Assembly (NCBI GenBank): GCA_963835465.1
Contig: CAWIFR010000008.1
Span: 186,001 to 250,000 of the forward strand
Length of the DNA stretch: 64,000 nucleotides
Source of the DNA: Bog-756 sp963835465
GTDB taxonomy: Bacteria > Actinomycetota > Acidimicrobiia > Acidimicrobiales > RAAP-2
Reading direction: 5' to 3'
Every line of letters begins with the position of its first letter. Position 1 is the stretch's first letter. Positions 46,333-56,036 of this stretch are shown here, one piece after another. The notes under the pieces were generated by a model, which saw nothing but the letters and a program-made list of their open reading frames with translations, did not search any database and was not told the DNA's origin. The translations under genes were made by a program, and so were the position numbers.

Positions 46333-47455
46333 GGGCGACTCCATCCCCCCAACGTCCGCCCGGGTCGTCCCGCGCCTGGTCCGCCGGGCTACCATCATCG
46401 GCACCGGGCTCATCGGGGGCTCGGTGGGCATGGCCCTGCGCGAGCGGGGCTGGCACGTGAGCGGGATAGACGCCGGACCAGGGGTGGCGGCGCGGGCGGT
46501 GGCCCTGGGCGCCCTGACCGCCGAGGGGATCGACCACCGGGCCGACTTGGTCGTCGTGGCCACCCCCGTCCATGCCGCCTCCAAGGTCATCGGTGAGATC
46601 CTGGCGTCCGACCAGTGGAATCCCGAGGTCATCATCACCGACGTGGGCAGCGTCAAGGGTCCGCTGGTGGCGGCCATCGACCATCCCCGGTTCGTCGGCG
46701 GCCACCCCATGGCCGGTTCGGAGCAGGTGGGGGTGGAAGGCGCCAGCGGCGATCTCTTCGTCGGAGCCACCTGGGTCCTGACCCCCACGCCCGCCACCGA
46801 TCCCGATGCCTACGCCCTGGTCCGCAACGTCCTGGCCGAGATGGGGGCCGACGTGGTGGCGCTGGCCCCGGCCCAGCACGATGCCCTGGTGGCCGTGGTG
46901 TCCCACGTTCCCCACCTGACCGCGGCCACCCTGATGGACCTGGCCGCCGGCCTCGGCCAGGAGCATGCCGTCCTCCTCCAGCTGGCCGCCGGTGGCTTCC
47001 GGGACATGACCCGCATCGCCGCCGGGCAGCCGTCCATCTGGCCGGACATCTGCGATGACAACGCCGAGGCCATCGTGGCCACCCTCGACCTCCTCATCGA
47101 GGCCCTCGGGGCCATGCGTCGTCGGGTGGCCGAGCACGACCACGACTCGCTGCTGGAGATCCTGGGTCGGGCCGCCGCCGCCCGACGGGTGCTCTCGGAC
47201 CGGGCTCCGCAGCCCGAGGAGCTCGTCGAGGTGCGCATCCCGGTGCAGGACCGCACCGGGTCCATCGCCGAAGTCACCGTGCTGGCCGCGGAACTGGGCA
47301 TCAACATCGTCGACCTCGAGATCGCCCACTCGGCCGACGGGGACCGCGGCGTCCTCGTGCTGGTGGTGGACCAGCTCTCGGCCCCCACCCTCGTCGCCAC
47401 CCTGTCCGACCGGGGCTACCGGGCCTCGTCCTCACCCATCGGGACCACCCGATGA
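46313..47455 (+). CDS. tyrA: prephenate dehydrogenase
   Basis: Oxidises prephenate toward 4-hydroxyphenylpyruvate for tyrosine. A 380-residue protein with the Rossmann motif IIGTGLIGGSVGMALRERG, GHPMAGSEQVGVEGA (conserved His/Ser/substrate region) and VSHVPHLTAATLM. A C-terminal ACT domain (VRIPVQDRTGSIAEVTVLA) suggests feedback control by an amino acid. The GTG at 46313 was chosen: it lies within aroH and leaves a short leader before the Rossmann fold. Overlaps aroA by four bases. Confidence 0.92.
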   Translation: MTTSPTEGDSIPPTSARVVPRLVRRATIIGTGLIGGSVGMALRERGWHVSGIDAGPGVAARAVALGALTAEGIDHRADLVVVATPVHAASKVIGEILASDQWNPEVIITDVGSVKGPLVAAIDHPRFVGGHPMAGSEQVGVEGASGDLFVGATWVLTPTPATDPDAYALVRNVLAEMGADVVALAPAQHDALVAVVSHVPHLTAATLMDLAAGLGQEHAVLLQLAAGGFRDMTRIAAGQPSIWPDICDDNAEAIVATLDLLIEALGAMRRRVAEHDHDSLLEILGRAAAARRVLSDRAPQPEELVEVRIPVQDRTGSIAEVTVLAAELGINIVDLEIAHSADGDRGVLVLVVDQLSAPTLVATLSDRGYRASSSPIGTTR

Positions 47456-48810
47456 CCGAGCCGTCGGCACCGACCGAGCCCGGGGGCGGTCTCCCGCACC
47501 CCGCCGGGGTGCAGTCCGTGCCGGGCGGCCTGCCCCTGAACGGCACGGTGACCGTTCCCGGGGACAAGTCCATCTCCCACCGCGCCCTCCTTCTCGCCGC
47601 GCTGGCCGAGGGGACCTCCATCATCCACGGACTGTCCCACGGCGACGACGTGGCCCGCACCCTGGCCGCGGTGGCCGCCCTGGGTGCCGAGGTGGGCACC
47701 GACGGGAGCTCCGTCACCGTCACCGGTGGCCGGTCCCGGCTCCATGTCCCCGACAGCCCGATCGACCTCGGCAACTCCGGCACCGGCATGCGCCTGCTGG
47801 CCGGGGTGGCGGCCACCCTGCCGGGCACCACCCGCCTCACCGGGGACGATTCGCTGCAGAGCCGGCCCATGGACCGGGTGGCCGCACCGCTCAGACTCAT
47901 GGGCGCCACGGTGGTGGGGGAGGGGGACCGCTGCCTGCCGCCGGTCGCCGTCACCGGGGGACCCCTCACCGGCATCACCTACGAGCCTCCCATGGCCAGC
48001 GCCCAGGTCAAGTCGGCCATCCTCCTGGCCGGCATCGCCGCCGACGGTGAGACCGTGGTGCACGAACCGGTGGCCACCCGCGCCCACACCGAGGAGATGC
48101 TGGCCGCCGCCGGGGCCGACATCGACTTTGCCCGGGTCGGCGGGGGCAGGACGATCAGGGTACGGAGGAGCAGCCTGGCCCCGGGCACCTACGCCGTCCC
48201 CGGGGATCCCTCCCAGGCGGCCTTCTGGGTGGTGGCGGCCGTCATCGTCCCGGGCAGCTTGGTCACGGTGGCCGACATCCAGCTGGGTATCGAGCGCCTC
48301 GGCTTCCTCGGCGTCCTGCGGAGGATGGGAGCCACCATCGAGTTGGAGGAGACGGGCAACCTCACCGGATCGGTGACCGGCTACACCTGTGCGCTGCACG
48401 GCACGGTGGTGGAGGCTGCGGAGATCCCCTCCCTCGACGAGGTGCCCGTCCTGGCCGTGGCTGCCGCGGCCGCCGTCGGAACCACCCGGTTCTGCGACGT
48501 GGGGGAGCTGCGGGTGAAGGAATCGGACCGGCTCGCCGCCACCGCCTCGCTGGTGCGGGCCTTCGGGGCCGAGGCCACCATCGAGGGGGACGACCTGGTC
48601 GTCCACGGGTCCGGCGGAGCCCTGCGGCCGGCGGCCGTGGACGCGGGGGGTGACCACCGGATGGCCATGGCCGCGGCCGTGGCCGGGGCAGCCTGCCCCC
48701 CCGGGACCGGCGAGACCACCATCAGCGGCTGGGACGTGGTCGCCACCAGCTACCCGGGGTTCGTTCGCACACTGGCCCAGCTCACCAACTCGTCGGCGGG
48801 CTCCCCGTGA
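47452..48810 (+). CDS. aroA: EPSP synthase (3-phosphoshikimate 1-carboxyvinyltransferase)
   Basis: Sixth step of the shikimate pathway. The 452-residue protein has PGDKSISHRALLLAALAEG, LGNSGTGMRLLAGVAATL, the Arg-containing LQSRPMDRVAAPL and VKESDRLAATASLVRAFG, all hallmark substrate-binding segments. The Gly/Ala pattern NSGTGMR resembles class I enzymes with Gly at the PEP site. A 25-residue leader precedes the fold. Start and stop overlap tyrA and cmk by four bases (ATGA, GTGA). Confidence 0.95.
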   Translation: MTEPSAPTEPGGGLPHPAGVQSVPGGLPLNGTVTVPGDKSISHRALLLAALAEGTSIIHGLSHGDDVARTLAAVAALGAEVGTDGSSVTVTGGRSRLHVPDSPIDLGNSGTGMRLLAGVAATLPGTTRLTGDDSLQSRPMDRVAAPLRLMGATVVGEGDRCLPPVAVTGGPLTGITYEPPMASAQVKSAILLAGIAADGETVVHEPVATRAHTEEMLAAAGADIDFARVGGGRTIRVRRSSLAPGTYAVPGDPSQAAFWVVAAVIVPGSLVTVADIQLGIERLGFLGVLRRMGATIELEETGNLTGSVTGYTCALHGTVVEAAEIPSLDEVPVLAVAAAAAVGTTRFCDVGELRVKESDRLAATASLVRAFGAEATIEGDDLVVHGSGGALRPAAVDAGGDHRMAMAAAVAGAACPPGTGETTISGWDVVATSYPGFVRTLAQLTNSSAGSP

Positions 48811-49433
48811 CCGGTACCGAGATCCACCCCCTGCCCACCATCGCCATCGACGGCCCGGCCGGGTCGGGCAAGTCCACGGTGTCCCGTGCCCTGGCCGCCC
48901 GATTGGGTATCGACAGGCTGGATACCGGGGCCATGTACCGGGCGGTGGCCTGGGCCGCCCTCGACCGGGATATCGACCCCGGCGACCGCCCAGCCGTCGC
49001 TGCGGTGGCCAACTCGGTCGAGATCAGGGTGGGCGAGCAGGTCAGCGTGGACGGCACCGATGTCACCGCGGCGATCCGGGGTCCGGCGGTCAGCGCCGCC
49101 GTGTCCGCCGTGGCCGCCAATCCCGAGGTGCGGGCGGTCCTGGTCCGCCGGCAGCGGGAGTGGGCCGCCGAGCGGGGCGGGGGCATCATCGAGGGCCGGG
49201 ACATCGGTTCGGTGGTGTTCCCCGCCGCCGACCTGAAGATCTACCTCACCGCCTCGGCCGAGGAGCGGGCCCGACGTCGACCCGAAGAGGGCTCGGCTGC
49301 CCTGACCCGTCGGGACCGGATCGACAGCACCCGTGCGGCCTCGCCCCTCGGTGTGGCCGAGGGGGCTCGGGTCATCGACACCACGGACCGGGCGGTCGAC
49401 GAGATCGTGGAGGAGGTGGTCACGTGGCTGTGA
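48807..49433 (+). CDS. cmk: cytidylate kinase
   Basis: Phosphorylates CMP and dCMP. A 208-residue protein with P-loop AIDGPAGSGKSTVSRALA, LDTGAMYRAVAWAAL, VAANPEVRAVLVRRQREWA, GGGIIEGRDIGSVVFPAAD and the Arg-rich lid EERARRRPEEG. Starts four bases before the aroA stop and overlaps plsC by ten bases. Confidence 0.95.
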   Translation: MTGTEIHPLPTIAIDGPAGSGKSTVSRALAARLGIDRLDTGAMYRAVAWAALDRDIDPGDRPAVAAVANSVEIRVGEQVSVDGTDVTAAIRGPAVSAAVSAVAANPEVRAVLVRRQREWAAERGGGIIEGRDIGSVVFPAADLKIYLTASAEERARRRPEEGSAALTRRDRIDSTRAASPLGVAEGARVIDTTDRAVDEIVEEVVTWL

Positions 49434-50146
49434 CCGGCGGGGGTGAGGCGAGGACGCGGGACTCGGAAGGACCGGTCGACCTCGAGGTCCGAGTCGACAC
49501 CAGCTTCACTCCCATCTACCAATTCCTGCGGCTGCTGGTGCGCTGTCTCAACCGCCTCCTGTTCCGCACCACCGTGGACGGTGCCGACCAGGTGCCCGAA
49601 ACCGGGCCGGTGATCATCGCCCCGGTGCACCGATCGTTCATCGACTTCTTCGTGGCCTCCCAGGTCACCCCGCGCAAGCTCCACTACATGGCCAAGGACA
49701 GCCTGTGGAAGCACGGGGCGTTGGCCCGGATCCTCCCCGCCGTGGGGGCCTTCCCCGTCCATCGCGAGTCGGCTGACCGTGAGGCCCTGCGCCGGGCTCA
49801 GCAGGTGCTCGATGCGGGGGAGGTGCTGATCCTGTTCCCCGAGGGCGAACGCCGGGCCGGGCCGGTGGTCCAGGACCTTCACGAGGGCGTGGCCTTCCTC
49901 GCCGCCCGGACCGGCGCCACCGTGGTGCCGGTGGGCATCGGGGGGTCGGCCTCGGTGATGCCCAAGGGCAAGCGACTGCCGCGACCGCGGCACATCCACC
50001 TGATCGTGGGGCGCCCGCTGGCTCCTCCGGCCCGGACGGGTTCGGGGAGGGTGTCCCGTAGCACCATCCACACCCTGACCGAGGAGCTCACCACGTCACT
50101 GCAGGACCTCTACGACCGCTCGGTGGCGGTCGCCGGGCGGTACTGA
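49424..50146 (+). CDS. plsC: 1-acyl-glycerol-3-phosphate acyltransferase family protein
   Basis: Acylates lysophosphatidate or a similar lysolipid at the membrane. The 240-residue protein has the H-x4-D motif APVHRSFIDFFVASQ, the substrate segment AFPVHRESADREAL, and FPEGERRAGPVVQDLHEGV with the conserved E-G. The GTG at 49424 was chosen because AGGAGG (49410-49415) is well placed; an alternative GTG lies six bases on. This position after cmk is conserved across actinobacteria. No gene follows for 50 bases before the convergent GT2. Confidence 0.88.
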   Translation: MAVTGGGEARTRDSEGPVDLEVRVDTSFTPIYQFLRLLVRCLNRLLFRTTVDGADQVPETGPVIIAPVHRSFIDFFVASQVTPRKLHYMAKDSLWKHGALARILPAVGAFPVHRESADREALRRAQQVLDAGEVLILFPEGERRAGPVVQDLHEGVAFLAARTGATVVPVGIGGSASVMPKGKRLPRPRHIHLIVGRPLAPPARTGSGRVSRSTIHTLTEELTTSLQDLYDRSVAVAGRY

Positions 50147-50195
50147 GTCGCTCCGCCCCACTCCTTCGTACCCAAGGGGACGACGGACGATGGGT

Positions 50196-51053
50196 TCAGT
50201 GCGCCGGTGGTCGATCCCGGCGGCTCCGGCTCGAACGGTACCAACTGGCCCCGATGACCCGACCGTACTGGAGGCCGAAGAAGAGATTGCCACCCTTCTT
50301 GGAGGTGCCCGAGGCCCGGGGGTGCCACACCGTGGGCCGCTCGGTGATGCGCCACCCCCGACTGGAGGCGGTGATGACCACCTCGGCCGTCTGGTACTGG
50401 TCCTCCACCAGCAGGGGGACGATGTCCTCCAGCAGCTCGATCCGGAAGGCCCGGTAGCCGTTGGAAGAATCGGTCAGCTTCTGGGACATGATCCCGTTGA
50501 GGATCGACGCGTAGAGGGTGACCCCGGCCCGGCGGAACCGGTCGGTGGTCTGGTCCACGCCGAGGCGCCGGGAGGCGATCACGAAGTCGGCCTCGCCGTC
50601 GAGCACGGGCCGGATCAGGTCGCCCATCTCGGCGGGATCGTTCTGTCCGTCGGCATCCAACGTGACCACGTAGCGGCCGCCGTGGGCCGAAGCCAGCTCG
50701 TAGCCCAGCTTGAGCGCCTGCCCGTGGCCGAGGTTGACGGGCAGGACGCAGGTGAGTACGCCGGCGTCCCGCGCCACGTTCGCGGTGCCGTCAGTACCGC
50801 CGTCCACCACGACCAGCGTGGTGACCTCCAGATCATCGACAAAGGCCGGCATGGCCTTCAGCACGGCACCGATGTTCTGCTCCTCCTCATAGGCGGCGAT
50901 GACCGCCACCACAGGGGCGAACCTCACCTCGGGATAGCGGGCCTCGAAGTCGTCACGGGCCTGCTGGCGCACGTAGCGGATGAGCTCGGCCCTGCGCTTC
51001 GACTCGCGGCTGTCGGGCCGGGTCAGCCAGCGGTGGCGTTGGGTCGGAGCCAT
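50196..51053 (-). CDS. GT2 glycosyltransferase, dolichol-phosphate-mannose-synthase-like
   Basis: A 285-residue GT-A fold enzyme transferring sugar from a nucleotide sugar, probably to a polyprenyl phosphate. Motifs: VVAVIAAYEEEQNIGAVL (start of fold), VVVDGGTDGT, VLPVNLGHGQALKLGYELA, the metal-binding VTLDADGQNDPAEM (DxD) and FVIASRRLGV. No C-terminal membrane helix is seen. The ATG ending at 51053 overlaps the stop of the HD-domain gene (ATGA), so the two are coupled. It could supply the GT-C type enzymes elsewhere in the window with lipid-linked sugar; this is an inference. Confidence 0.8.
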   Translation of the reverse strand: MAPTQRHRWLTRPDSRESKRRAELIRYVRQQARDDFEARYPEVRFAPVVAVIAAYEEEQNIGAVLKAMPAFVDDLEVTTLVVVDGGTDGTANVARDAGVLTCVLPVNLGHGQALKLGYELASAHGGRYVVTLDADGQNDPAEMGDLIRPVLDGEADFVIASRRLGVDQTTDRFRRAGVTLYASILNGIMSQKLTDSSNGYRAFRIELLEDIVPLLVEDQYQTAEVVITASSRGWRITERPTVWHPRASGTSKKGGNLFFGLQYGRVIGASWYRSSRSRRDRPPAH

Positions 51054-51610
51054 CAGATGATGACGTGGGGGTGCCCGAACACGGCCCGCACTTTGGGCTC
51101 GAAGTGGGAGAGCGGCTCGGTGGGGTAGTCGGGATCGAAGCTCGTCTGGTCCCACTCGTCGGCGAACTGCTCGGCCAGCTCGTACCAGGGCTCGTCGCGG
51201 TAGCGGTCCCGCATGTTCGGGTCCATCTCGAAATGGGCGTAGTAGTGCCGACCCTGGAAGTCCTGATGGGCGAGGATGGCCGAGGTCACCTCGGGCCGCA
51301 CGTAGGGCCGCAGGATCTCTGCGGCGATCCGCGGGTGGTTGGGCACCGACACCGCCTTGCCGATGTCGTGGCAGAGGGAGGCGACCACGAGCTCGTCGTC
51401 GGCGCCGGCCCGCTCCGCCCGGGTGGCCGTCTGCAGGCAGTGGGTGAGCTGGTCCACGGCGAATCCATCGACCACGTCGGCCAAGGACTCCAGCATGGCC
51501 AGCACCCGGTCAGCCACGCGGCCCTGATGGTTGACCGTCTCGGTACCGATCACCGCCCACTGCTCCGCGGTGGACACATCCATGCTGGTGAACGAAGTCG
51601 TCATGCGCAC
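51053..51610 (-). CDS. HD-domain protein, PhnZ-like
   Basis: A 185-residue metal-dependent HD-fold protein. Ligand residues visible: His in DQLTHCLQTATRAERAG, His-Asp in VVASLCHDIGKAVSVPNH, a further His in ILAHQDFQGRHYY, and late Asp residues in FADEWDQTSFDPDY. This spacing and the C-terminal pattern resemble the HD oxygenases that act on organophosphonates or similar compounds (PhnZ/TmpB type), more than ordinary nucleotide hydrolases, but this is a resemblance only. Start: ATG ending at 51610 or 51604. It is coupled to the GT2 gene downstream. Confidence 0.6.
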   Translation of the reverse strand: MRMTTSFTSMDVSTAEQWAVIGTETVNHQGRVADRVLAMLESLADVVDGFAVDQLTHCLQTATRAERAGADDELVVASLCHDIGKAVSVPNHPRIAAEILRPYVRPEVTSAILAHQDFQGRHYYAHFEMDPNMRDRYRDEPWYELAEQFADEWDQTSFDPDYPTEPLSHFEPKVRAVFGHPHVII

Positions 51611-51654
51611 AGTCTCGCGCCAAAACGGCCGTTCGGCACCTGCTAGCCGTGGAG

Positions 51655-52751
51655 TCAGGTTGGCGAACTGGCCATGTGCTCGAGCACATCGGCGGCAACA
51701 GTGGTCCGGTCCCGGGCCAGGACCATGCTGGCCGGCTCACCGCCGGCCTCAGGACCCTCCTCCTCGGCGACCGGAACCCCATTGAGGAGGCCGAGGGCCG
51801 ATTCGAGCCCCCGGAGCAGCTCCCGCAGCTCGGGGGGCGGCGGGAAGTACTCCTCTTCCACGGTGACCGGCGACCGGTGGACCCCGTCGGTGGGGGCCAG
51901 TCGGGCCACCACCGCCTGCACCAGGGCCTCAGGGGCCGAGGCTCCGGCGGTGACCCCCACGACGCCGGACAGGTCGTCGGGCAGTTCGGAGGCGTCGTTG
52001 ACCCGGATCACCCGGGGACAGCCGAAGGAACGGGCCACCTGTTCCAGAGCCACCGTGTTGGACGAGTTCTCCGATCCGATGACCACCACCGCGTCGGCCT
52101 GGCCGGCCAGGGCCTTCAGGGCGGCCTGCCGGTTCGTGGTGGCGAAGCACAGGTCGCTCCGATTGGGCATCCAGAGGTCGGGAAACCGCTCGCGGGCCCG
52201 ATCCACGATGCCTGCCCACTCGTCGTGGCTCAGCGTGGTCTGGGCCAGGAGGGCCACCTGGGCCTCCGTCCCCGTCGGCTCCGAGGTCGTCGAGCCGGTC
52301 GACGTCCTCGACCCGCTCCAGCAGCCGCACCGACGCGGGCGCCACCGCCATGGTCCCTACCGCCTCCTCGTGGCCGTGGTGGCCCACGTAGAGGACCGTG
52401 TAGCCCTTGCGGGCCCGCACCCGCAGCTCGTGGTGGACCTTGGTCACCAACGGGCAGACCGCGTCGACCACCACCCGGCCCCCGGACCGGGCCGCGGCGA
52501 CCACGTCGGGGGCCGAACCGTGGGCCGAGAGCATCAGCGGGGCGCCCGGTGGGCACCTCGTCCACGTCGTCGACGAAGACCACCCCCTGGGCCCGGAACT
52601 GGTCGACCACGTGCCGGTTGTGGACGATCTCGTGGTAGCAGTACACGGGAGGCTCGAAGACCCGGACCATCCAGGCCAGCGCCTTGATGGCCTTCTCCAC
52701 CCCGGCGCAGAACCCCCTCGGCTCGGCCAGGAGCACTCGGTCCACGGTCAC
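51655..52751 (-). CDS. ispH: 4-hydroxy-3-methylbut-2-enyl diphosphate reductase (frameshifted)
   Basis: Last step of the MEP isoprenoid pathway, an iron-sulfur enzyme. N terminus VLLAEPRGFCAGVEKAI has the first cluster Cys; VYCYHEIVHNRHVV follows; then VVDAVCPLVTKVHHEL with the second Cys and VIGSENSSNTVALEQVA near the C terminus with the conserved S-N-S-x-T substrate residues; the third Cys is in RSDLCFATTNRQ. Two breaks: an extra base in the CCC run 52545-52547 and one near 52262. Each removal restores family sequence. As the pathway is usually essential, error in the sequence is more likely than loss. Full length about 365 residues. GTG start ending at 52751. Confidence 0.88.
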
Positions 52752-52830
52752 CGACCCAGGCTACCGGGGCCACGGCCCGACCGGCCCGACGCGACGGGAG
52801 ACGGAAGGGGGGACCGGGTAGCCTGGTCGC

Positions 52831-54271
52831 ATGTCGGCGCCCCGAGTGACGACGGCACCCAAGGTCGTCGCCGTCACGGAAGCGTCACCGGCGGACCTGG
52901 CCGGCCTGCGGCCCGGGGACGAGCTCCTCTCCCTCAATGGACGGTCACCCCGGGACGTCATCGAGTACAGCCTGTTGGTCGACGAGCCCGATCTGGACCT
53001 CGTGGTCCAGCGCCGCGGCACGGACCGATCACCTCGTGCTGCGGGTGGCCAAGGAGCCCGGTGAGCCGCTCGGGGCCGAGGTCTCCTCGGCCGTCTTCGA
53101 CCGGGTGCGGACCTGCGACAACCACTGCGAGTTCTGCTTCATCCACCAGCTCCCCAAGGGGATGCGGCGGAGTCTCTCCCTGAAGGACGACGACTACCGG
53201 CTGTCCTTCCTCTACGGCAACTTCACCACGCTGACCCGCTTCACCGAGATGGACCTCGAGCGGGTGCTCACCGAGCGGCTGAGCCCCCTGTTCGTGTCCA
53301 TCCACGCCACCGATCCGGAGCATGCGGGCCGAGCTGCTGCGCAACCGGCGCGGCGCCACGAGCCTGCGGTGGCTGGGCGCACTGCTGGACGGGAGGGATC
53401 GAGGTCCACGGCCAGGTGGTGGTCTGCCCGGGCAGGAACGACGGAGCCGTGCTGGAGGACACCCTGGCCGGGGTGCTCGACCGCTACCCGCGGCTCGCCA
53501 CCGTGGCCTGCGTGCCTCTCGGGCGTGAGCCGCTTCTCCACGAGAGCCGCCATGCGACCCCACACCCGCGAGGAGGCCGCGGCGGTCTGCGACACCGTGG
53601 AGCGATGGCAGGAGACGTTCCTCGCCGCGCTCGGCCGGCGCATGGTGTTCGCCGCCGACGAGTACTACCTGATGGCCGAGCGGCCGTTCCCGGCCGCCGC
53701 CACCTACGAGGGCTTCCCCCAGCACGAGAACGGCCTGGGCATGGCCCGGGCCTTCGAGGCCGCCTTCGGTGGTGACGAGCGGGCCGCCCTCGGGGTGCGG
53801 CCCGGGCTTCTTCGCCGCGGTGGACGGGGCCCCGGCCGCCGGCTACCGGGCCGCCCGCGGCCGGGGCCACCCGGCGCGGCCGTCGACCGGCGGCGCCGAT
53901 CGCCATCCTCACCGGCGAGTACGGCGCCCGGGTACTCGGACCCCTGATCGACAGCCTCGGCCGGGACGACATCCGGCTGGTGCCGGTGGCCAACACGCTT
54001 CTTCGGCGGGAACATCGGGGTGTCCGGCCTCCTCACCGGCACCGATCTGACCGAGGTCCTCGGAGCACCAGCCCGAGGGGCACCGCTACCTCCTGCCCGA
54101 CGCCTGCCTGTCCGAGGGCCGGTTCCTCGACGACCTGACCCTCGGCCGACCTGCCCCGGCCGGTCGAGGTGGTGGCCGACCGACGGGCTCTCCCTGCGCC
54201 GGGCACTCGAGTCGGGCGGACCGGCCATCGACGGCCTCCGCCGGTCCAGCGGCCCGAGCGGGTCCCCGTGA
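52831..54271 (+). CDS. DUF512 / PDZ / radical-SAM-like protein (multiply frameshifted)
   Basis: A member of the DUF512 group, about 450 residues when joined, conserved before der in actinobacteria. It starts with a PDZ-like domain (SPADLAGLRPGDELLSLNGR), then RTCDNHCEFCFIHQLPKGMR with the C-x3-C-x2-C radical-SAM-type cluster motif, LSFLYGNFTTLTRFTEMD, SPLFVSIHATDPE, EVHGQVVVCPGRNDG, VSRFSTRAAMRPHTREEA, FAADEYYLMAERPFP, and a DUF512 C terminus (NIGVSGLLTGTDL). At least seven frame changes are needed, near 53020, 53325, 53392, 53525, 53806, 53870-53910, 54002 and 54064, and at least two lie in G runs. Function unknown; a ribosome or tRNA related role has been suggested for neighbours only. Confidence 0.7.
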
Positions 54272-54287
54272 CCCTCGGGGGCTCCCG

Positions 54288-55706
54288 ATGACCGGCCCCG
54301 GACCGACGCGGGGCGTCGACACCGGGAGCGGCCGCTGGTGGTCATCGCCGGACGTCCCAACGTCGGGAAGTCCACGCTGGTCAACCGCATCGTCGGCCGG
54401 CGGGCCGCGGTGGTCGAGGAGCGGCCCGGCGTGACCCGGGACCGCAAGGAGCTCGACGCCGAGTGGTGCGGGCGGGCGTTCACCGTCGTCGACACCGGGG
54501 GATGGCTGTCCTCCGATGATCCGCTCGACGCCCAGGTCAGCGCCCAGGCCGAACGGGCCATCGCCGAGGCCGCCGTCGTCCTCCTGGTGGTGGACGTCAC
54601 CGTCGGCCTCATCGACGAGGACCTGGCGGTGGCCCGCGTGCTCAAGCGTTCCGGCCGACCGGTGCGGGTGGTGGTCAACAAGGTGGACTCGTCCCAGCGC
54701 GAAGCCGACGCCTGGGACGCCATGGCCCTCGGCCTCGGGGCGCCCGTGGCCGATCAGCGCCCTCCACGGGCGGGGGACGGGAGACCTCCTCGACGACGTG
54801 GTCGGCCTGCTCCCGCCCCCGATCGACGCCCGAGCGGCGCGTCGGAGGCCCGGGAGCGGGTGCCCGGCGACGAGGACGTCCCCGACCTGGTCGGCAGCGA
54901 GCCCGCCGCCCACGGCATCCCCCGGGTGGCACTGGTCGGTCGGCCCAACGTCGGGAAGTCCACCCTGTTCAACCGGCTGGTGGGCGACGAGCGCTCGGTC
55001 ACCCACGACGCCCCGGGCACCACCCGCGACGCGGTGGACACGGTGGTCGAGACGCCGGAGGGCGACGGTCTGCTTCGTCGACACCGCCGGCATGCGCCGC
55101 AAGTCCCGGACCGAACGGGGGACCGAGTACTTCTCGGTGCTGCGGGCGCTGGACGCGCTGGACCGCTCGGACATCGCCCTGCTGGTCATCGACGCCACCG
55201 CCGGGGTGACCCACCAGGACCAGCGCCTGGCCGAGCGGGTGGGGGCGGCCGGCTGTCCGACGGTGGTGGTCCTCAACAAGTGGGAGCTCATCCCCACCGA
55301 GGACCGCCGGGACATCCTGGCCGACGTGGGGGACCGGCTGGCCTTCCTGGGGGACGCCCCCGTGCTCCGGGTCAGCGCCCTCTCGGGCCTCGGCGTCCAC
55401 CACATCCTGCCGGCCGTGGCCGCGGCCGAGGAGGCCTACCACTCGAGGATCCCGACCGGGGAGCTCAACCGGGCCCTCAAGTCCATCCAGATGGCGCATC
55501 CTCCGGTCGGGGCCAAGATCCAGTACGCCGTGCAGGGCGCCAACGACCCCCCGACCTTCACCCTGTTCACCAACGGTCGGCTCCAGCCCACCTACCTCCG
55601 CTACGTGGAGCGGGGCCTGCGCGAGCGATTCGACCTCGGTCCGACGCCCATCAAGCTCCGGGTGCGGGCCAAGGGTGCCAACGGGGGTGGGGGTCGCCGG
55701 CGATGA
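54288..55706 (+). CDS. der: ribosome assembly GTPase Der (frameshifted)
   Basis: Essential two-domain GTPase for 50S ribosome maturation. First G domain: VVIAGRPNVGKSTLVNRIVG, VDTGGW, VVNKVDS; second: VALVGRPNVGKSTLFNRLVG, VDTAGMRRK, VVLNKWEL; then the KH-like C-terminal domain (FTLFTNGRLQPTYLRYVERG). Frame changes near 54328 (GGG where GGGG restores it), 54755, 54830 and 55068 interrupt it. The ATG at 54288 is the likely start but lies before the first break. The sequence between the G domains is variable. Intact family motifs on both sides of each break point to sequencing errors in an essential gene. Confidence 0.9.
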
Positions 55707-55733
55707 CCGTGAGCGACCGGAGGTCGCTGAGCG

Positions 55734-55932
55734 GTGCCGTGGTGTGAGCAGTGCGACCAGCGGCTCGAAGCGGAGGAGCTGACCGACCGAGGGGACCTGT
55801 CCCGAGTGCGGGGCGGTGCCCCTGGAGCACCGCAAGTCCCCCTGGTACTTCAAGTTCATGCTGGTGGCCACCGTCATCTACCTGGGGTACCGGGCATTCC
55901 AGGGCATCACCTGGGTGGTGCACCACATCTAG
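55734..55932 (+). CDS. small zinc-ribbon membrane protein (frameshifted)
   Basis: About 65 residues. The GTG at 55734 starts MPWCEQCDQRLEAEELTDRG; the next frame gives TCPECGAVPLEHRKSPWYF, then one membrane helix (FMLVATVIYLGYRAFQGI) and a short tail. The break lies at the GGGG run 55794-55797, one base too long. Two C-x2-C knuckles form a zinc ribbon facing the cytoplasm. Small proteins of this form follow der in many actinobacteria; role unknown. Ribosome site GGAGGT at 55719-55724. Confidence 0.6.
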
Positions 55933-56036
55933 CTAGGGCGGCCGGCTCGGTCCCGACTGCCAGGCCCGCCGGCTGGTTGTGGTAGCAACGAATGGACGGC
56001 GGTCGTGGACATCACGGCCCGATGGGGGGAAGAGCG

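Noticed and set aside
44917..46797. 626-codon minus-strand open frame
   Set aside because: Antisense to scpB, rluB, aroH and tyrA, which have clear family motifs.
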